Shown: positions 33,668-41,606, counted from the first letter of the stretch. The stretch: DNA of 64,000 bases from Pseudonocardia sp. DSM 110487 (GCF_019468565.1 NZ_CP080521.1:4464001-4528000), one strand, 5' to 3'. A program made the numbers and translations. Notes: generated by a model from the sequence alone, not told the origin.

Positions 33668-34330
33668 TCAATACGTGTTGTGCACGGCGAAGTGGTAGAG
33701 CCGCCGGGCGGATCCGAAGCGCCGGAACTCGCCGGGGTCGTGTTCCAGCCCTGCGGCGGCGAGCAGCTCGGCGAGCTCGGCGCGGTGCTCGTAGCGCACC
33801 GGCTTCTCGACGCAGTCGGCGCCGAGGGAACCGACCTTGCCACGCACGTAGATGCGGGCCTCGTAGATCGAGTCGCCGAGGTCGTCGCCCGCGTCCCCGC
33901 AGACGACGAGCCGGCCGGCCTGGGCCATGAACGCGCTCATCGGGCCGATGTCGCCGCCCACGACGATGTCGATGCCCTTCATCGAGATGCCGCACCGCAT
34001 CGAGGCGGATCCCTCGATCACGAGAAGGCCGCCGTGGGCGGTGGCGCCCGCGGACTGCGAGGCGTCGCCGCGCACCCGCACCGCGCCGGACATCATGTTC
34101 TCCGCAACGCCCGTGCCGACGTTGCCGTGCACGGTGATCTCGCCGCCGTCGTTCATCCCGGCGCAGTAGTAGCCGGCGTGGCCGCGGACCTGGACGTCGA
34201 TCGGGTTGCGGACGCCGGCCGCGATCGCGTGGGCGCCCTTCGGGTTGAGCACCTCGTAGCGCGCCGACGTGGGCGCGTGCAGTTCGGCGTTCAACTCCCG
34301 AAGTGGGGCGGCCGACAGGTCGAACGTCAC
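33668..34330 (-). CDS. mgsB: Glutamate-synthase C-terminal-domain-like subunit (MgsB type)
   Basis: A 220-residue right-handed beta-helix protein equal to the GXGXG domain that ends GltB. Repeats such as GHAGYYCAGM, GEITVHGNVGTGVAENM, GAVRVRGDASQSAG, GLLVIEGSAS and GRLVVCGDAGDD are typical. It is a structural subunit between the amidotransferase and FMN subunits. GTG 34330 overlaps the previous stop (GTGA); GTG 34339 is an alternative. Identity as MgsB follows from the mgsA-mgsB-mgsC gene order and the neighbouring amine genes. Confidence 0.87.
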   Translation of the reverse strand: MTFDLSAAPLRELNAELHAPTSARYEVLNPKGAHAIAAGVRNPIDVQVRGHAGYYCAGMNDGGEITVHGNVGTGVAENMMSGAVRVRGDASQSAGATAHGGLLVIEGSASMRCGISMKGIDIVVGGDIGPMSAFMAQAGRLVVCGDAGDDLGDSIYEARIYVRGKVGSLGADCVEKPVRYEHRAELAELLAAAGLEHDPGEFRRFGSARRLYHFAVHNTY

Positions 34331-35199
34331 CGGGTCCACGCGTACACCCTTTCCGGCTCCGGTTCGTAGATCCGGGCGTCCTCGATCCCGGGCAGCTCGG
34401 CCAGCGCGCGGAACTCCGAGGCCATCGCGACCCACGCGGTGGTCTCGGCGATGATCGCCGGCTTGCACGCGATCGCGTCGCGGACGACGGCGAACCCGTC
34501 GGCGCTGGTCACGAGCAGGGTGTAGAAACCGTCGAAGCGCTCGCAGAGCAGCCGCAGCGCCTTGTCGAGGTCATCGCCCTGCGCCAGCCGCGACGCGACG
34601 AACCGGGCGCCGACCTCGGAGTCGTTCTCCGAGTCGAACAGCACTCCGTCGCGCTGCAGGTCGCGCCGGATGGTGGCGTGGTTGGCGAAGGAGCCGTTGT
34701 GCACGAGGCACTGGTCGGGGCCGACGGAGAACGGGTGGCAGCCCTCGGGTGTGACCGCCGACTCGGTGGCCATCCGGGTGTGGGCGAGGCCCTGCCAGCC
34801 CTGCGCGTTCGCGAGGTCGTAGGTGGCGGCGAGCGCCCGCGGGTGGCCGGTGCCCTTGTAGACGGTCAGGTCGGTTCCGCTGCCGACCACGCGCACCTCC
34901 GGCGCGGCGGCCAGCACCGTGTCGACGAGCGCTTCGACACCCATCGGTGCGGCGACGACGGTGGTGTCGCCCGCGGGCGTCACCAGCGCGTTCGGCAGCC
35001 GAGCGGTGAGGTCCGCCGGGGAGTCGAGCACCGACACCGCGGCGTGTCCCTCCGGGCAGCGGCGGCGATCGCCGTAGACGGCGACGCCCGCGGAGTCCGG
35101 GCCGCGCTCGACGACCTGGCACAGCATGCTCTCCAGCAGCCGACCCAGCCGCGGGTACAGCTGCGGGTCGCGCAGGTGGAGTCCGACGATGCCGCACAT
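34327..35199 (-). CDS. mgsA: Class II glutamine amidotransferase subunit (MgsA type)
   Basis: A 290-residue GATase_2 protein with the catalytic Cys at position 2 (MCGIVGL), and the conserved LAHTRMATESAVT, HPFSVGPDQCLVHNGSFAN and NDSEVGARF motifs. It releases ammonia or, in the N-methylglutamate system, handles gamma-glutamylmethylamide in place of glutamine. ATG 35199 overlaps the stop of the glutamylamide synthetase gene as TGATG. It is the first of three consecutive split-glutamate-synthase genes. Confidence 0.9.
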   Translation of the reverse strand: MCGIVGLHLRDPQLYPRLGRLLESMLCQVVERGPDSAGVAVYGDRRRCPEGHAAVSVLDSPADLTARLPNALVTPAGDTTVVAAPMGVEALVDTVLAAAPEVRVVGSGTDLTVYKGTGHPRALAATYDLANAQGWQGLAHTRMATESAVTPEGCHPFSVGPDQCLVHNGSFANHATIRRDLQRDGVLFDSENDSEVGARFVASRLAQGDDLDKALRLLCERFDGFYTLLVTSADGFAVVRDAIACKPAIIAETTAWVAMASEFRALAELPGIEDARIYEPEPERVYAWTR

Positions 35200-36518
35200 C
35201 AGAACGCCGTCAGGTAGCGGTCGTGCTCCCAGGAGCCGACCGTGCCGTGCCAGTCGAAGAACTCCCCCCGCTTCAGGCTTGTGAAGTACTCGGCGACGCC
35301 CGGGCCGGCGGCGTCCAGCGCGGCCGAGACGACCTTGTCGGCGGCGAGCGCGTCGGCCGCGTGCAGCAGCGTGGGCGGCAGCTCGGGCCGGGGGACGGCG
35401 TCGGCGCCGGTGCCGGGGCTGCCTGGGTCCAGGTCGCGGTCGATGCCGTCGAGACCGGCGGCGAGCACCGCGGCCATCGCGAGGTAGGGGTTGGCGGAGC
35501 CGTCGCCGCCGCGCAGCTCGATCCGGTGCTGGTCGGGGATCCGGACGAAGTGGGTGCGATCGTTGCCGCCGTACGTGGCGCGCCGCGGCGACCAGGTGGC
35601 GCCGGAGCGGGTGGACGTGGCCCCGGTGCGCTTGTAGGAGTTCACGGTCGGCGCGAGGACGGCCTGCAGGCCGGGGGCGTGGTCGAGGATCCCGGCGAGG
35701 AACCGGTATGCCAGCGGGGAGAGCCCGAACCCGCGCGGGTCGCCCACCTCGGGGAAGAGCGCGTCACCGTCGCGCCACAGCGACAGGTGCAGGTGCATCC
35801 CCGAGCCGGTGCGGTCGGCGAACGGCTTGGGCATGAAGGTCGCGGTCATCCCGCGTTGCTCGGCGAGCACCGAGATCAGGTAGCGGGCGGTGATCACGCG
35901 GTCGGCGGTGGTCAGGGCGTCGGCATAGGCGAAGTTCTGTTCGAACTGGCCGTTCGCGTCCTCGTGGTCGTTGGCGTAGTTGCCCCAGCCGAGCGCGTTC
36001 ATCGCCGCGGACACCCCGGTGAGGTGCTCGTACATGCGGGTCAGGCCGCGGGCGTCGTAGCAGGGCCGCGCGGCGTCGTCCTTCGGGTCGGCCGGTACCA
36101 GCCGGCCGGTGTCGTCGCGCCGGACGAGGAAGTACTCCACCTCGGCGCCCGCGAACAGCGCGACGTCGCGCGCGGCGGCCTCGGCGATGAGCTTCTTGAG
36201 CACGACGCGCGGCGCGAAATGCCACGGCTCGCCCTCGACGTGCGGGTCGCAGTGCACCAGTGCCAGGCCCTCGCGCACCCACGGCAGCGGCGTGTAGCTC
36301 GCAAGATCCGGGATGGCGATCAGGTCGGGGTCGCTGGGCACCTGGCCGATCGCCCCGACGGCGTAGCCGGCGAACCCGACGCCCTCGTGCTGCAACTCGG
36401 CGGCCGCCTCGACGGGCACGAGCTTGGCGCACGGCTTGCCCGCGAGGTCGACGAACAGCGCGAGCAGGAACCGCACCCCGTCGGCCTCGGCGCGGGCGGC
36501 CAGGTCGGTCGTCGGCAT
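35199..36518 (-). CDS. gmaS: Gamma-glutamylmethylamide synthetase-like (glutamine synthetase family)
   Basis: A 439-residue GS-fold ligase. Motifs include FAGAEVEYFLV (metal Glu), NGQFEQNFAYADALTTADR, GSGMHLHLSLW (ATP/substrate His) and HRIELRGGDGSANPYLAMAA (Arg/Glu). It is shorter than GlnA and lacks the adenylylation Tyr region I would expect. Position directly before mgsABC and after dimethylamine monooxygenase subunits fits GmaS, which joins methylamine to glutamate with ATP; a GlnT-type glutamine synthetase is the alternative. ATG 36518 has GAGGGG upstream, and a motif shared with amt lies 38 bases before it. Confidence 0.85.
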   Translation of the reverse strand: MPTTDLAARAEADGVRFLLALFVDLAGKPCAKLVPVEAAAELQHEGVGFAGYAVGAIGQVPSDPDLIAIPDLASYTPLPWVREGLALVHCDPHVEGEPWHFAPRVVLKKLIAEAAARDVALFAGAEVEYFLVRRDDTGRLVPADPKDDAARPCYDARGLTRMYEHLTGVSAAMNALGWGNYANDHEDANGQFEQNFAYADALTTADRVITARYLISVLAEQRGMTATFMPKPFADRTGSGMHLHLSLWRDGDALFPEVGDPRGFGLSPLAYRFLAGILDHAPGLQAVLAPTVNSYKRTGATSTRSGATWSPRRATYGGNDRTHFVRIPDQHRIELRGGDGSANPYLAMAAVLAAGLDGIDRDLDPGSPGTGADAVPRPELPPTLLHAADALAADKVVSAALDAAGPGVAEYFTSLKRGEFFDWHGTVGSWEHDRYLTAF

Positions 36519-36555
36519 CGGGACCCCTCTCGTGGGTATCTCAAGAAGAAACATA

Positions 36556-36573
36556 GTTGCTGAATAGGAAACA
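36556..36573. promoter_or_regulatory. Candidate operator upstream of gmaS
   Basis: GTTGCTGAATAGGAAACA matches the site upstream of amt at 13 of 18 positions without gaps, with identical GTyGC and AGGAAACA ends. It lies 38 bases before the gmaS start, against 35 for amt. The GAAAC element recalls the second half of actinobacterial GlnR boxes, but the spacing is one base longer than the GlnR consensus. A second GAAAC lies just outside, at about 36548-36552. Confidence 0.5.
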
Positions 36574-36582
36574 GGGAAGGGG

Positions 36583-37548
36583 TCAGATCTCGAGGAGCCA
36601 GCGGGCTGCGGCGCCGCGGAAGCGGTCGAGGCCCTTGTAGTCGGCCATGTCCTCGGGGAGCTCCGTGAGCACCCGGCCGAAGCGCTCCCGCCAGGCGGGC
36701 ACGGTGGCGAGCTCGGCCAGCGAGGCGAGGTAGGTGCGGATCAGGAACATGACCGCGCCGGAGTGGCCGAGCCGGACGAGGTGCTGCACCTCGACCCGCA
36801 GGTGCAGCCGGCGGGCGAGCTCGTCGTCGGACGCGTCGACGATCGTGCTCCGGTCGGGACCCCACTCCGGGTAGGTCTCGGTGGACTGGTCGAGGCGGCG
36901 GTCCACCGACATCGTCCAGTTCGTGCGGCGGTACTCCTGGCCGGGTTCCAGTCGCATCAGGAAGCGCTCGGCGCGGGAGATGATGCCCGCCTCGTGGACG
37001 CGCGGCACCGGCCCGTGCACCTCGAGGAACCGCATCCCGACGTCGAAGCGCATCGACCAGTCGGCGGCGAAGGTGACGATCCCGGCATCGGCCCACAGCG
37101 AGCCCTCGCGCTGGTCGAGCAGCACGACGTCGTCCTGCACCTGGCTGCCGAGGAAGCCGAGCGGGCCGCCGGGGAGGCTCGCGTCGTCGCCGTCGGTGAA
37201 CCGCTGCTCGATGCCGAGAAGAGCGTTGCGCCAGACGAGATCCCGCCCGGTGCGTTCGAGCGACATCCGGTCCGGGTGCTGGGCCGCGAGCTCGCCGAGC
37301 ACCGTGTGCAGCGCGTCCCAGCACGCGGGGCGCATGTGCGGCAGGACCTGGAGCCGTGAGGGGTCCCGGTCGAGCACTGCGGCCCGTTCGGACAGCTCTG
37401 GGCCGTACTCGTCGTCGACGTCGAGGATGCCGGTGCCCCAGCTGCCGGCCTCGGTCTCCACTGGCACGCGGGCCGGCTCGACGTTCGTCGAGTAGCGGTA
37501 GGTGTCGGCGCGGAAGGGGAAAGGGAAGCGTGCCAGCCGTGGGGTCAT
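36583..37548 (-). CDS. Heme-dependent oxidative N-demethylase subunit (DUF3445)
   Basis: A 321-residue DUF3445 protein, the presumed heme-binding catalytic subunit of bacterial dimethylamine monooxygenase, which converts dimethylamine to methylamine and formaldehyde. Typical stretches are ERTGRDLVWRNALLGIEQRF, VTFAADWSMRFDVGM and EYRRTNWTMSVDRRL with TETYPEWG. Length is normal for the family. ATG 37548 overlaps the reductase stop (ATGA). It closes the amt-cupin-dmm operon, 64 bases before gmaS. Confidence 0.87.
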   Translation of the reverse strand: MTPRLARFPFPFRADTYRYSTNVEPARVPVETEAGSWGTGILDVDDEYGPELSERAAVLDRDPSRLQVLPHMRPACWDALHTVLGELAAQHPDRMSLERTGRDLVWRNALLGIEQRFTDGDDASLPGGPLGFLGSQVQDDVVLLDQREGSLWADAGIVTFAADWSMRFDVGMRFLEVHGPVPRVHEAGIISRAERFLMRLEPGQEYRRTNWTMSVDRRLDQSTETYPEWGPDRSTIVDASDDELARRLHLRVEVQHLVRLGHSGAVMFLIRTYLASLAELATVPAWRERFGRVLTELPEDMADYKGLDRFRGAAARWLLEI

Positions 37549-38471
37549 AGATCGATCTCCAGCGAGTCGGTCTCGCTCCGGGACACGCAGCACATGACCG
37601 CGTCGCTGCGCTCGTCGGCGGAGAGGAACTCGTCGCGGTGCAGCGGCCGTCCGGCCAGCACGGGTACGCGGCACTCGCCGCACACGCCCTGCCGGCACAT
37701 GTTCGGAACGGCGACGCCCGCGGCATGCAGCGCGTCGAGGAGGCTGGTCCCGGACGGCACGTGCACGTCCCGGCCCGAGCGGGCCAGCCGGGCCACGAAC
37801 TCCCGGCCCGGGTCGAGGGCGGCGGGGACGAACCGCTCCAGGTGCAGCCGTTCCGGCGGCCAGCCCGCCGCGGCGGCGTCGGCGAGCACCCGGTCCATCA
37901 GCGGGCCGGGGCCGCAGACGTAGAGGTGCGTGCCGATCGGCTGCTCGCGAAGGGCCGTCTGCAGCAGCCGGCCGAACTCGTCCGACTCGGTGGACTCGAC
38001 GAGCCGATCACCGAGCAGCCCAGCGAGCTCCGCCGCGTACGGGGCGACGCCCGGCCGGTGCACGTAGAGCAGCTCGACCGGCCGGTCCCACCGCAGCGCG
38101 GCCCGGACGTGCGCGAGCAGCGGGGTGATACCGATACCCCCTGCGACCAGTAGGTGTCGGCCCGCCGTGGAAACCGGCGGGAACGCGCTGCGTGGCCGCG
38201 ACACCCGCACCCGGTCGCCCGCTCGCAGGCGGTGGAGGTGGGTCGAACCCCCCTCGCCGTCGGGCTTGTGCAGGACGGCGATCCGGTAGGCGTCGGGCTC
38301 GACCCCGCAGCCGGTCAGCGAGTACGCGTTGCGCCTGCCGTCCCCGCACTCGACGACGACATGGGCGCCCGCCGGGTACGGGGGCAGTCGCGTGCCCGGC
38401 CGGACCAGGGTCAGCTCGCGGATGCCGGGGGCGATCTGCGCGCTCTGCGCGACGAGGAGTTCGAGGCTCAC
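37545..38471 (-). CDS. PDR/VanB-type flavin reductase with 2Fe-2S ferredoxin domain
   Basis: A 308-residue electron-transfer protein. The FMN-binding domain (1-100) includes RNAYSLTGCG, the NAD domain (100-215) LLVAGGIGITPLLAH and LYVCGPGPLMD, and the ferredoxin domain (225-308) the 2Fe-2S cysteines in NMCRQGVCGECRV plus a later VMCCV. It would feed electrons from NADH to the DUF3445 heme subunit. GTG 38471 overlaps the DmmA-like stop (GTGA). Confidence 0.88.
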   Translation of the reverse strand: MSLELLVAQSAQIAPGIRELTLVRPGTRLPPYPAGAHVVVECGDGRRNAYSLTGCGVEPDAYRIAVLHKPDGEGGSTHLHRLRAGDRVRVSRPRSAFPPVSTAGRHLLVAGGIGITPLLAHVRAALRWDRPVELLYVHRPGVAPYAAELAGLLGDRLVESTESDEFGRLLQTALREQPIGTHLYVCGPGPLMDRVLADAAAAGWPPERLHLERFVPAALDPGREFVARLARSGRDVHVPSGTSLLDALHAAGVAVPNMCRQGVCGECRVPVLAGRPLHRDEFLSADERSDAVMCCVSRSETDSLEIDL

Positions 38472-38977
38472 GACGCGTCCTCGGCGTCGACCATGAACCC
38501 GAGGTAGGCCGCCGACCGGCGCGACACGTGGTGGTAGACCAGCAGCGACCGGCCGCAGCCATGGCACGGGGTCACCTCGCCGGTGGCGACGTCGGCCACC
38601 GACGTGGTGTCGCAGTGCGCGCACCACACTCGCCGGTGCCGGTCGTCGGTCACCAGCACGGCGATCTCCGCCGCCAGCACGCCCGCGCGCGTCGCCCCCG
38701 CATAGGCGGCCAGCACGTCGGCCTGCGGTCCGGCGAGCATCAGCCGCCAGCCGACCCGGGCCGCCGTCACCTGCTCGTCGAGTTCGGCGAGCACCGCCCC
38801 GTCCGCATGCTCGACTCGGCGGACCCACGCCGGGCGGCCGAGCCGGGCGACCTCGCGATGCCAGCGCTCGGCCACCGGTGCGGCGTCCGGACCGAACGCC
38901 ACGATCGCGTACGCCCGGCCCGCCCGGTCCACCCCCGGGTCGGTGGTGGGCCAGCGCGGCACGCTCGTGCGGGCCAT
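38468..38977 (-). CDS. dmmA: Dimethylamine monooxygenase subunit DmmA-like protein
   Basis: A 169-residue two-part protein: an N-terminal alpha/beta half and a C-terminal rubredoxin- or zinc-ribbon-like half with paired cysteines (VWCAHCDTTS and VTPCHGCGRSLLVYHHVSRR). I recognise this as the small DmmA-type subunit that accompanies DUF3445 and a flavin reductase; subunit naming varies between studies and my mapping is from memory. TGATG couples it to the cupin gene upstream. The cysteines probably bind a structural metal. Confidence 0.7.
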   Translation of the reverse strand: MARTSVPRWPTTDPGVDRAGRAYAIVAFGPDAAPVAERWHREVARLGRPAWVRRVEHADGAVLAELDEQVTAARVGWRLMLAGPQADVLAAYAGATRAGVLAAEIAVLVTDDRHRRVWCAHCDTTSVADVATGEVTPCHGCGRSLLVYHHVSRRSAAYLGFMVDAEDAS

Positions 38978-39318
38978 CAGGGCGCGAAGGTGCGGTGCCC
39001 GGCGTAGAAGCCGAGCGCCCGGTCCGGGGTCTCGAACTTGACCGTCGTGCCCTTCGGGAAGAACAGGACGTCCCCCTTGCGAGCGTGCACGACCTGCCCG
39101 GATGTCATGTCGGTGAGCACGAACTCGCCCTCGACCACGAACTTGGTCTCGTCGTACGTGTACTCGTAGACGAGCGGGTCCGAGTGGAGCAGCTCGAAGA
39201 ACCCCGAGCAGAACACCGCCCCGTCGGGGTTCGCGAACGCGTCCCCGATGAACGCCTCGCAGCCGGGCTCGTTCATCGACGGCAGGTTCTCGTAGCCCTT
39301 CTCGACCTTGCCGATCAT
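38977..39318 (-). CDS. EutQ-like cupin protein
   Basis: A 113-residue cupin (VYEYTYDETKFVVEGEFVLT, then ARKGDVLFFPKGTTVKFETP) similar to the C-terminal domain of EutQ. The usual metal-binding His triad is largely replaced, so it may be a structural or ligand-binding cupin rather than an enzyme. AAGGAGATCCGC precedes ATG 39318. Its position between amt and the monooxygenase subunits ties it to amine oxidation; a role in sensing or in coping with released formaldehyde or ammonia is only a guess. Confidence 0.75.
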   Translation of the reverse strand: MIGKVEKGYENLPSMNEPGCEAFIGDAFANPDGAVFCSGFFELLHSDPLVYEYTYDETKFVVEGEFVLTDMTSGQVVHARKGDVLFFPKGTTVKFETPDRALGFYAGHRTFAP

Positions 39319-39329
39319 GCGGATCTCCT

Positions 39330-40679
39330 TCAGTCGCGGGCGGCGGTGGGGACGTCGGTGATCGCGGCCTCGGCCGAGGCGACGACCTCCTGCTCCCGGG
39401 CGCCGATGCCGGCCAGCGGCGCGTGGACGTGCCCGTCGAGGTCGTAGGCGCGCTCGCCGTGCACGACGATGTCGACTCCCTCGGTCTCGACCTCGCGGGA
39501 CAGGCGCAGTCCCAGCGTCGCGTCGAGGGCCTTCGCGATCAGCCAGGTGATGACGAACGAGTAGGCGAGGACCGCGACCACGGCGACGGCCTGTACGCCC
39601 AGCAGTTCGAACCCGCCGCCGTAGAGCAGGCCGGTGCGCCCGTTCGGCGCCGCCGGGTCGGCGAGCAGGCCGATCAGGAGCGTGCCGAGCACGCCGCCCA
39701 CCAGGTGGACGCCGACGACGTCGAGGCTGTCGTCGTAGCCGAGGCGGTACTTGAGCCGCACCGCGAGCGCGCACGCCGCGCCTGCCGCGAGGCCGATCGC
39801 GAGCGCGCCGATCGGGGAGACGGCACCGCACGCCGGTGTGATCGCCACGAGCCCGGCCACCACACCGGAGACGCCGCCGAGGGTGGTGGCGTGCTTGTCG
39901 ACGATCCGCTCGACGAGGAGCCACCCGAGCATGGCGGCGCAGGCGGCGTTGAAGGTGGTGAGCAGCACCACCGATGCGCTGTTGCCCGCGGCGAGCGCCG
40001 AGCCGCCGTTGAAGCCGAACCAGCCGAACCAGAGGATCCCGCCGCCGAGCGCGGCGAACGGCACGCTGTTCGGGCGCGGCTGGCCGGGCCACCCGATGCG
40101 CTTGCCGAGCACGAGGATCAGCGCGAGCGCGGCGATCCCGGAGTTGATGTGCACGGCCGTGCCGCCCGCGAAGTCGACGGCCGCGAGGGTGTTGGCGATC
40201 CAGCCGCCGCGGACCGAGCCGTCGGCGGAGTCGAACGCGAAGACCCAGTGGGCGATCGGCAGGTACACGAGCGTCACCCAGACCGCGCTGAACACCAGCC
40301 ATGGGCCGAACCGCACCCGGTCGACGACCGCGCCGCAGATGATCGCCACGGTGATGGCGGCGAACAGCGCCTGGAAGACCGCCACCAGCGCGGGCGGGAG
40401 CGTCGCGGCCGGGTCCTCGACGATCACGCCGCCGAGCCCGGGATACGCGGCGACGTCGCCGAGCACGCCTGCGCCGCCGTAGGAGTCCCCGAACACCGCC
40501 GAGTAGCCGAAGAGCGTCCACACGAACGCGGTCACCGCGACCGCGCCGAAGGTCATCATGACGACGTTGAGGATGCTGCGGGCGCCGACCATGCCGCCGT
40601 AGAAGAGGGCGAGCCCGGGCACCATCAGGCTCACGCCCATCGTCGCCGCCAGGATCCATGCGGTACTTGCCGCGTCCAT
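39330..40679 (-). CDS. amt: Ammonium/methylammonium transporter
   Basis: A 449-residue Amt protein with 11 predicted membrane segments. Signature stretches include GLALFYGGMV, DFAGGTAVHINSG, GWFGFNGGSA and DVVGVHLVGGVLGT with the pore His pair. ATG 40679 follows GGAG by five bases; the longer upstream frame is discarded. Amt channels also carry methylammonium, so it fits as first gene of the methylated-amine operon. No GlnK gene follows it, unlike many amt loci. The motif 35 bases before the start is shared with gmaS. Confidence 0.92.
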   Translation of the reverse strand: MDAASTAWILAATMGVSLMVPGLALFYGGMVGARSILNVVMMTFGAVAVTAFVWTLFGYSAVFGDSYGGAGVLGDVAAYPGLGGVIVEDPAATLPPALVAVFQALFAAITVAIICGAVVDRVRFGPWLVFSAVWVTLVYLPIAHWVFAFDSADGSVRGGWIANTLAAVDFAGGTAVHINSGIAALALILVLGKRIGWPGQPRPNSVPFAALGGGILWFGWFGFNGGSALAAGNSASVVLLTTFNAACAAMLGWLLVERIVDKHATTLGGVSGVVAGLVAITPACGAVSPIGALAIGLAAGAACALAVRLKYRLGYDDSLDVVGVHLVGGVLGTLLIGLLADPAAPNGRTGLLYGGGFELLGVQAVAVVAVLAYSFVITWLIAKALDATLGLRLSREVETEGVDIVVHGERAYDLDGHVHAPLAGIGAREQEVVASAEAAITDVPTAARD

Positions 40680-40713
40680 CGCCACTCCAGGCTGTGTCGC
40701 AAGGGGAATCGGG

Positions 40714-40731
40714 GTCGCCTGAGAGGAAACA
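40714..40731. promoter_or_regulatory. Candidate operator upstream of amt
   Basis: GTCGCCTGAGAGGAAACA, counterpart of the motif upstream of gmaS (13 of 18 identical, same orientation and nearly the same distance to the start). Suggests co-regulation of uptake and assimilation genes by a nitrogen regulator or by the cluster's XRE-cupin protein. Confidence 0.5.
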
Positions 40732-40765
40732 CCGCGTCTATGACCCCCGTGCGGCATCCCTGTGA

Positions 40766-40999
40766 CGTCGTCGTTTCCGTGGTCCGTACCTGTCCCGCGA
40801 CCCGTCCGGGCACGTCGGGTTCGGCATGGGCATCCACCAGTGCATCGGCCAGCACGTCGCCCGGCTCGAAGCGGAGGCTCTGCTCACCGCACTGGCCCGG
40901 CGCGTGGCGACCATCGAGCCGGCCGGACCGACCCGGCGCCACCACAACAACACCCTGCGCGCATGGGAGTCGCTCCCCGTGCGGCTGACGGTCGGCTAG
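40766..40999 (+). pseudogene. Cytochrome P450 C-terminal remnant
   Basis: After an in-frame stop at 40763 the frame reads into DPSGHVGFGMGIHQCIGQ, the P450 heme-binding loop with its cysteine ligand, then HVARLEAEALLTALARRV and WESLPVRLTVG to a TAG at 40997-40999. No start codon and none of the first 300 or so residues of a P450 are present, so this is a 5'-truncated relic. Its stop codon lies within the CTAG that borders the foldback element. Confidence 0.8.
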
Positions 41000-41163
41000 T
41001 GTCCCGAACCGGAAGTCCACCACATAACTCGACGGCCCAGCGTCCCGCTGGGCGCACCGGCGAACCGGCCGAGTACGCCCGGTACGAGGCCGGCTCGCCG
41101 GCACGCCCAGCGGAAACCTGGATCCGCCGATCCATGCACCGGACTTCCGGTTCGGGACACTAG
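40996..41163. mobile_element. 168-bp foldback MITE-like element at a CTAG site
   Basis: Perfect 23-bp terminal inverted repeats (40996-41018 and 41141-41163), each including a flanking CTAG that can be read as a 4-bp target duplication with TIRs starting TGTCCCGAACCGG. The interior is also palindromic (about 41037-41076 with 41082-41121, around a 5-nt loop at 41077-41081). There is no coding capacity. CTAG duplication is seen with some IS481-type elements, so it may be a non-autonomous relative. It sits exactly between two convergent genes and could act as a terminator. Confidence 0.85.
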
Positions 41164-41582
41164 GCCGTCGGCGCCCACAGCCGGTCGGCCTCGCCCGCGG
41201 CGAGCCGGCCCCGGTACACGTCGACCTTGCGGTCGATGAGCCGGAGGTTCTCGTTCAGCTCGGCGATCTTGGCGATGACGTCGGCCCGGTGGGCCTCCAG
41301 CAGCGCGAGCCGCTCCTCCTCGTTGCCGCGCCCAGCCGAGACGAGCTCGGCGTAGCGGCGGATCGCCCGGATGGACATCCCGGTGGCCCGCAGCTTGGTG
41401 CAGATCTTGATCCACTCCAGGTCCAGCTGCCGATAGCGCCGCCTGCCCGCGGGGTTGCGGTCGACGGTGGTGACGACCAGGCCCGCCCGCTCGTAGTAGC
41501 GCAGGGTGTGCGCACTGACGCCGGTGCGCCGGGCGGCCTCGGCGATGCTGACGCCTCGTTCGGGCACGTTGACTTCGAGCAC
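41160..41582 (-). CDS. MerR family regulator
   Basis: A 140-residue MerR protein: winged HTH (10-80, SIAEAARRTGVSAHTLRYYERAGL) and a coiled-coil dimerisation helix (85-130). No cysteine cluster for metals is seen, so a multidrug or small-organic ligand is likelier. It is divergent from an MFS pump with only 24 bases between starts, the standard arrangement for regulator and target. Its stop codon is supplied by the CTAG at the edge of the foldback element. Confidence 0.9.
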   Translation of the reverse strand: MLEVNVPERGVSIAEAARRTGVSAHTLRYYERAGLVVTTVDRNPAGRRRYRQLDLEWIKICTKLRATGMSIRAIRRYAELVSAGRGNEEERLALLEAHRADVIAKIAELNENLRLIDRKVDVYRGRLAAGEADRLWAPTA

Positions 41583-41606
41583 GCTCTAAATCCTAGCTTC
41601 GATCTC
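41583..41606. promoter_or_regulatory. 24-bp divergent promoter, probably leaderless on both sides
   Basis: Between GTG 41582 and ATG 41607 there is room only for overlapping -10 boxes: TAGGAT ends seven bases before the merR GTG on the minus strand, and TAGCTT ends seven bases before the MFS ATG on the plus strand. No ribosome-binding site is visible for either, consistent with leaderless transcripts common in actinobacteria. Confidence 0.5.

Noticed and set aside
32343..35199. Ordinary glutamate synthase (GltB) broken by frameshifts
   Set aside because: The three parts have separate starts, coupled overlaps and complete domains in the order of the natural split enzyme MgsABC/GlxBCD.
36556..36573. 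Canonical GlnR box
   Set aside because: The GAAAC half is good but the GTnAC half is poor and the spacing is seven rather than six; kept as an unassigned shared motif.
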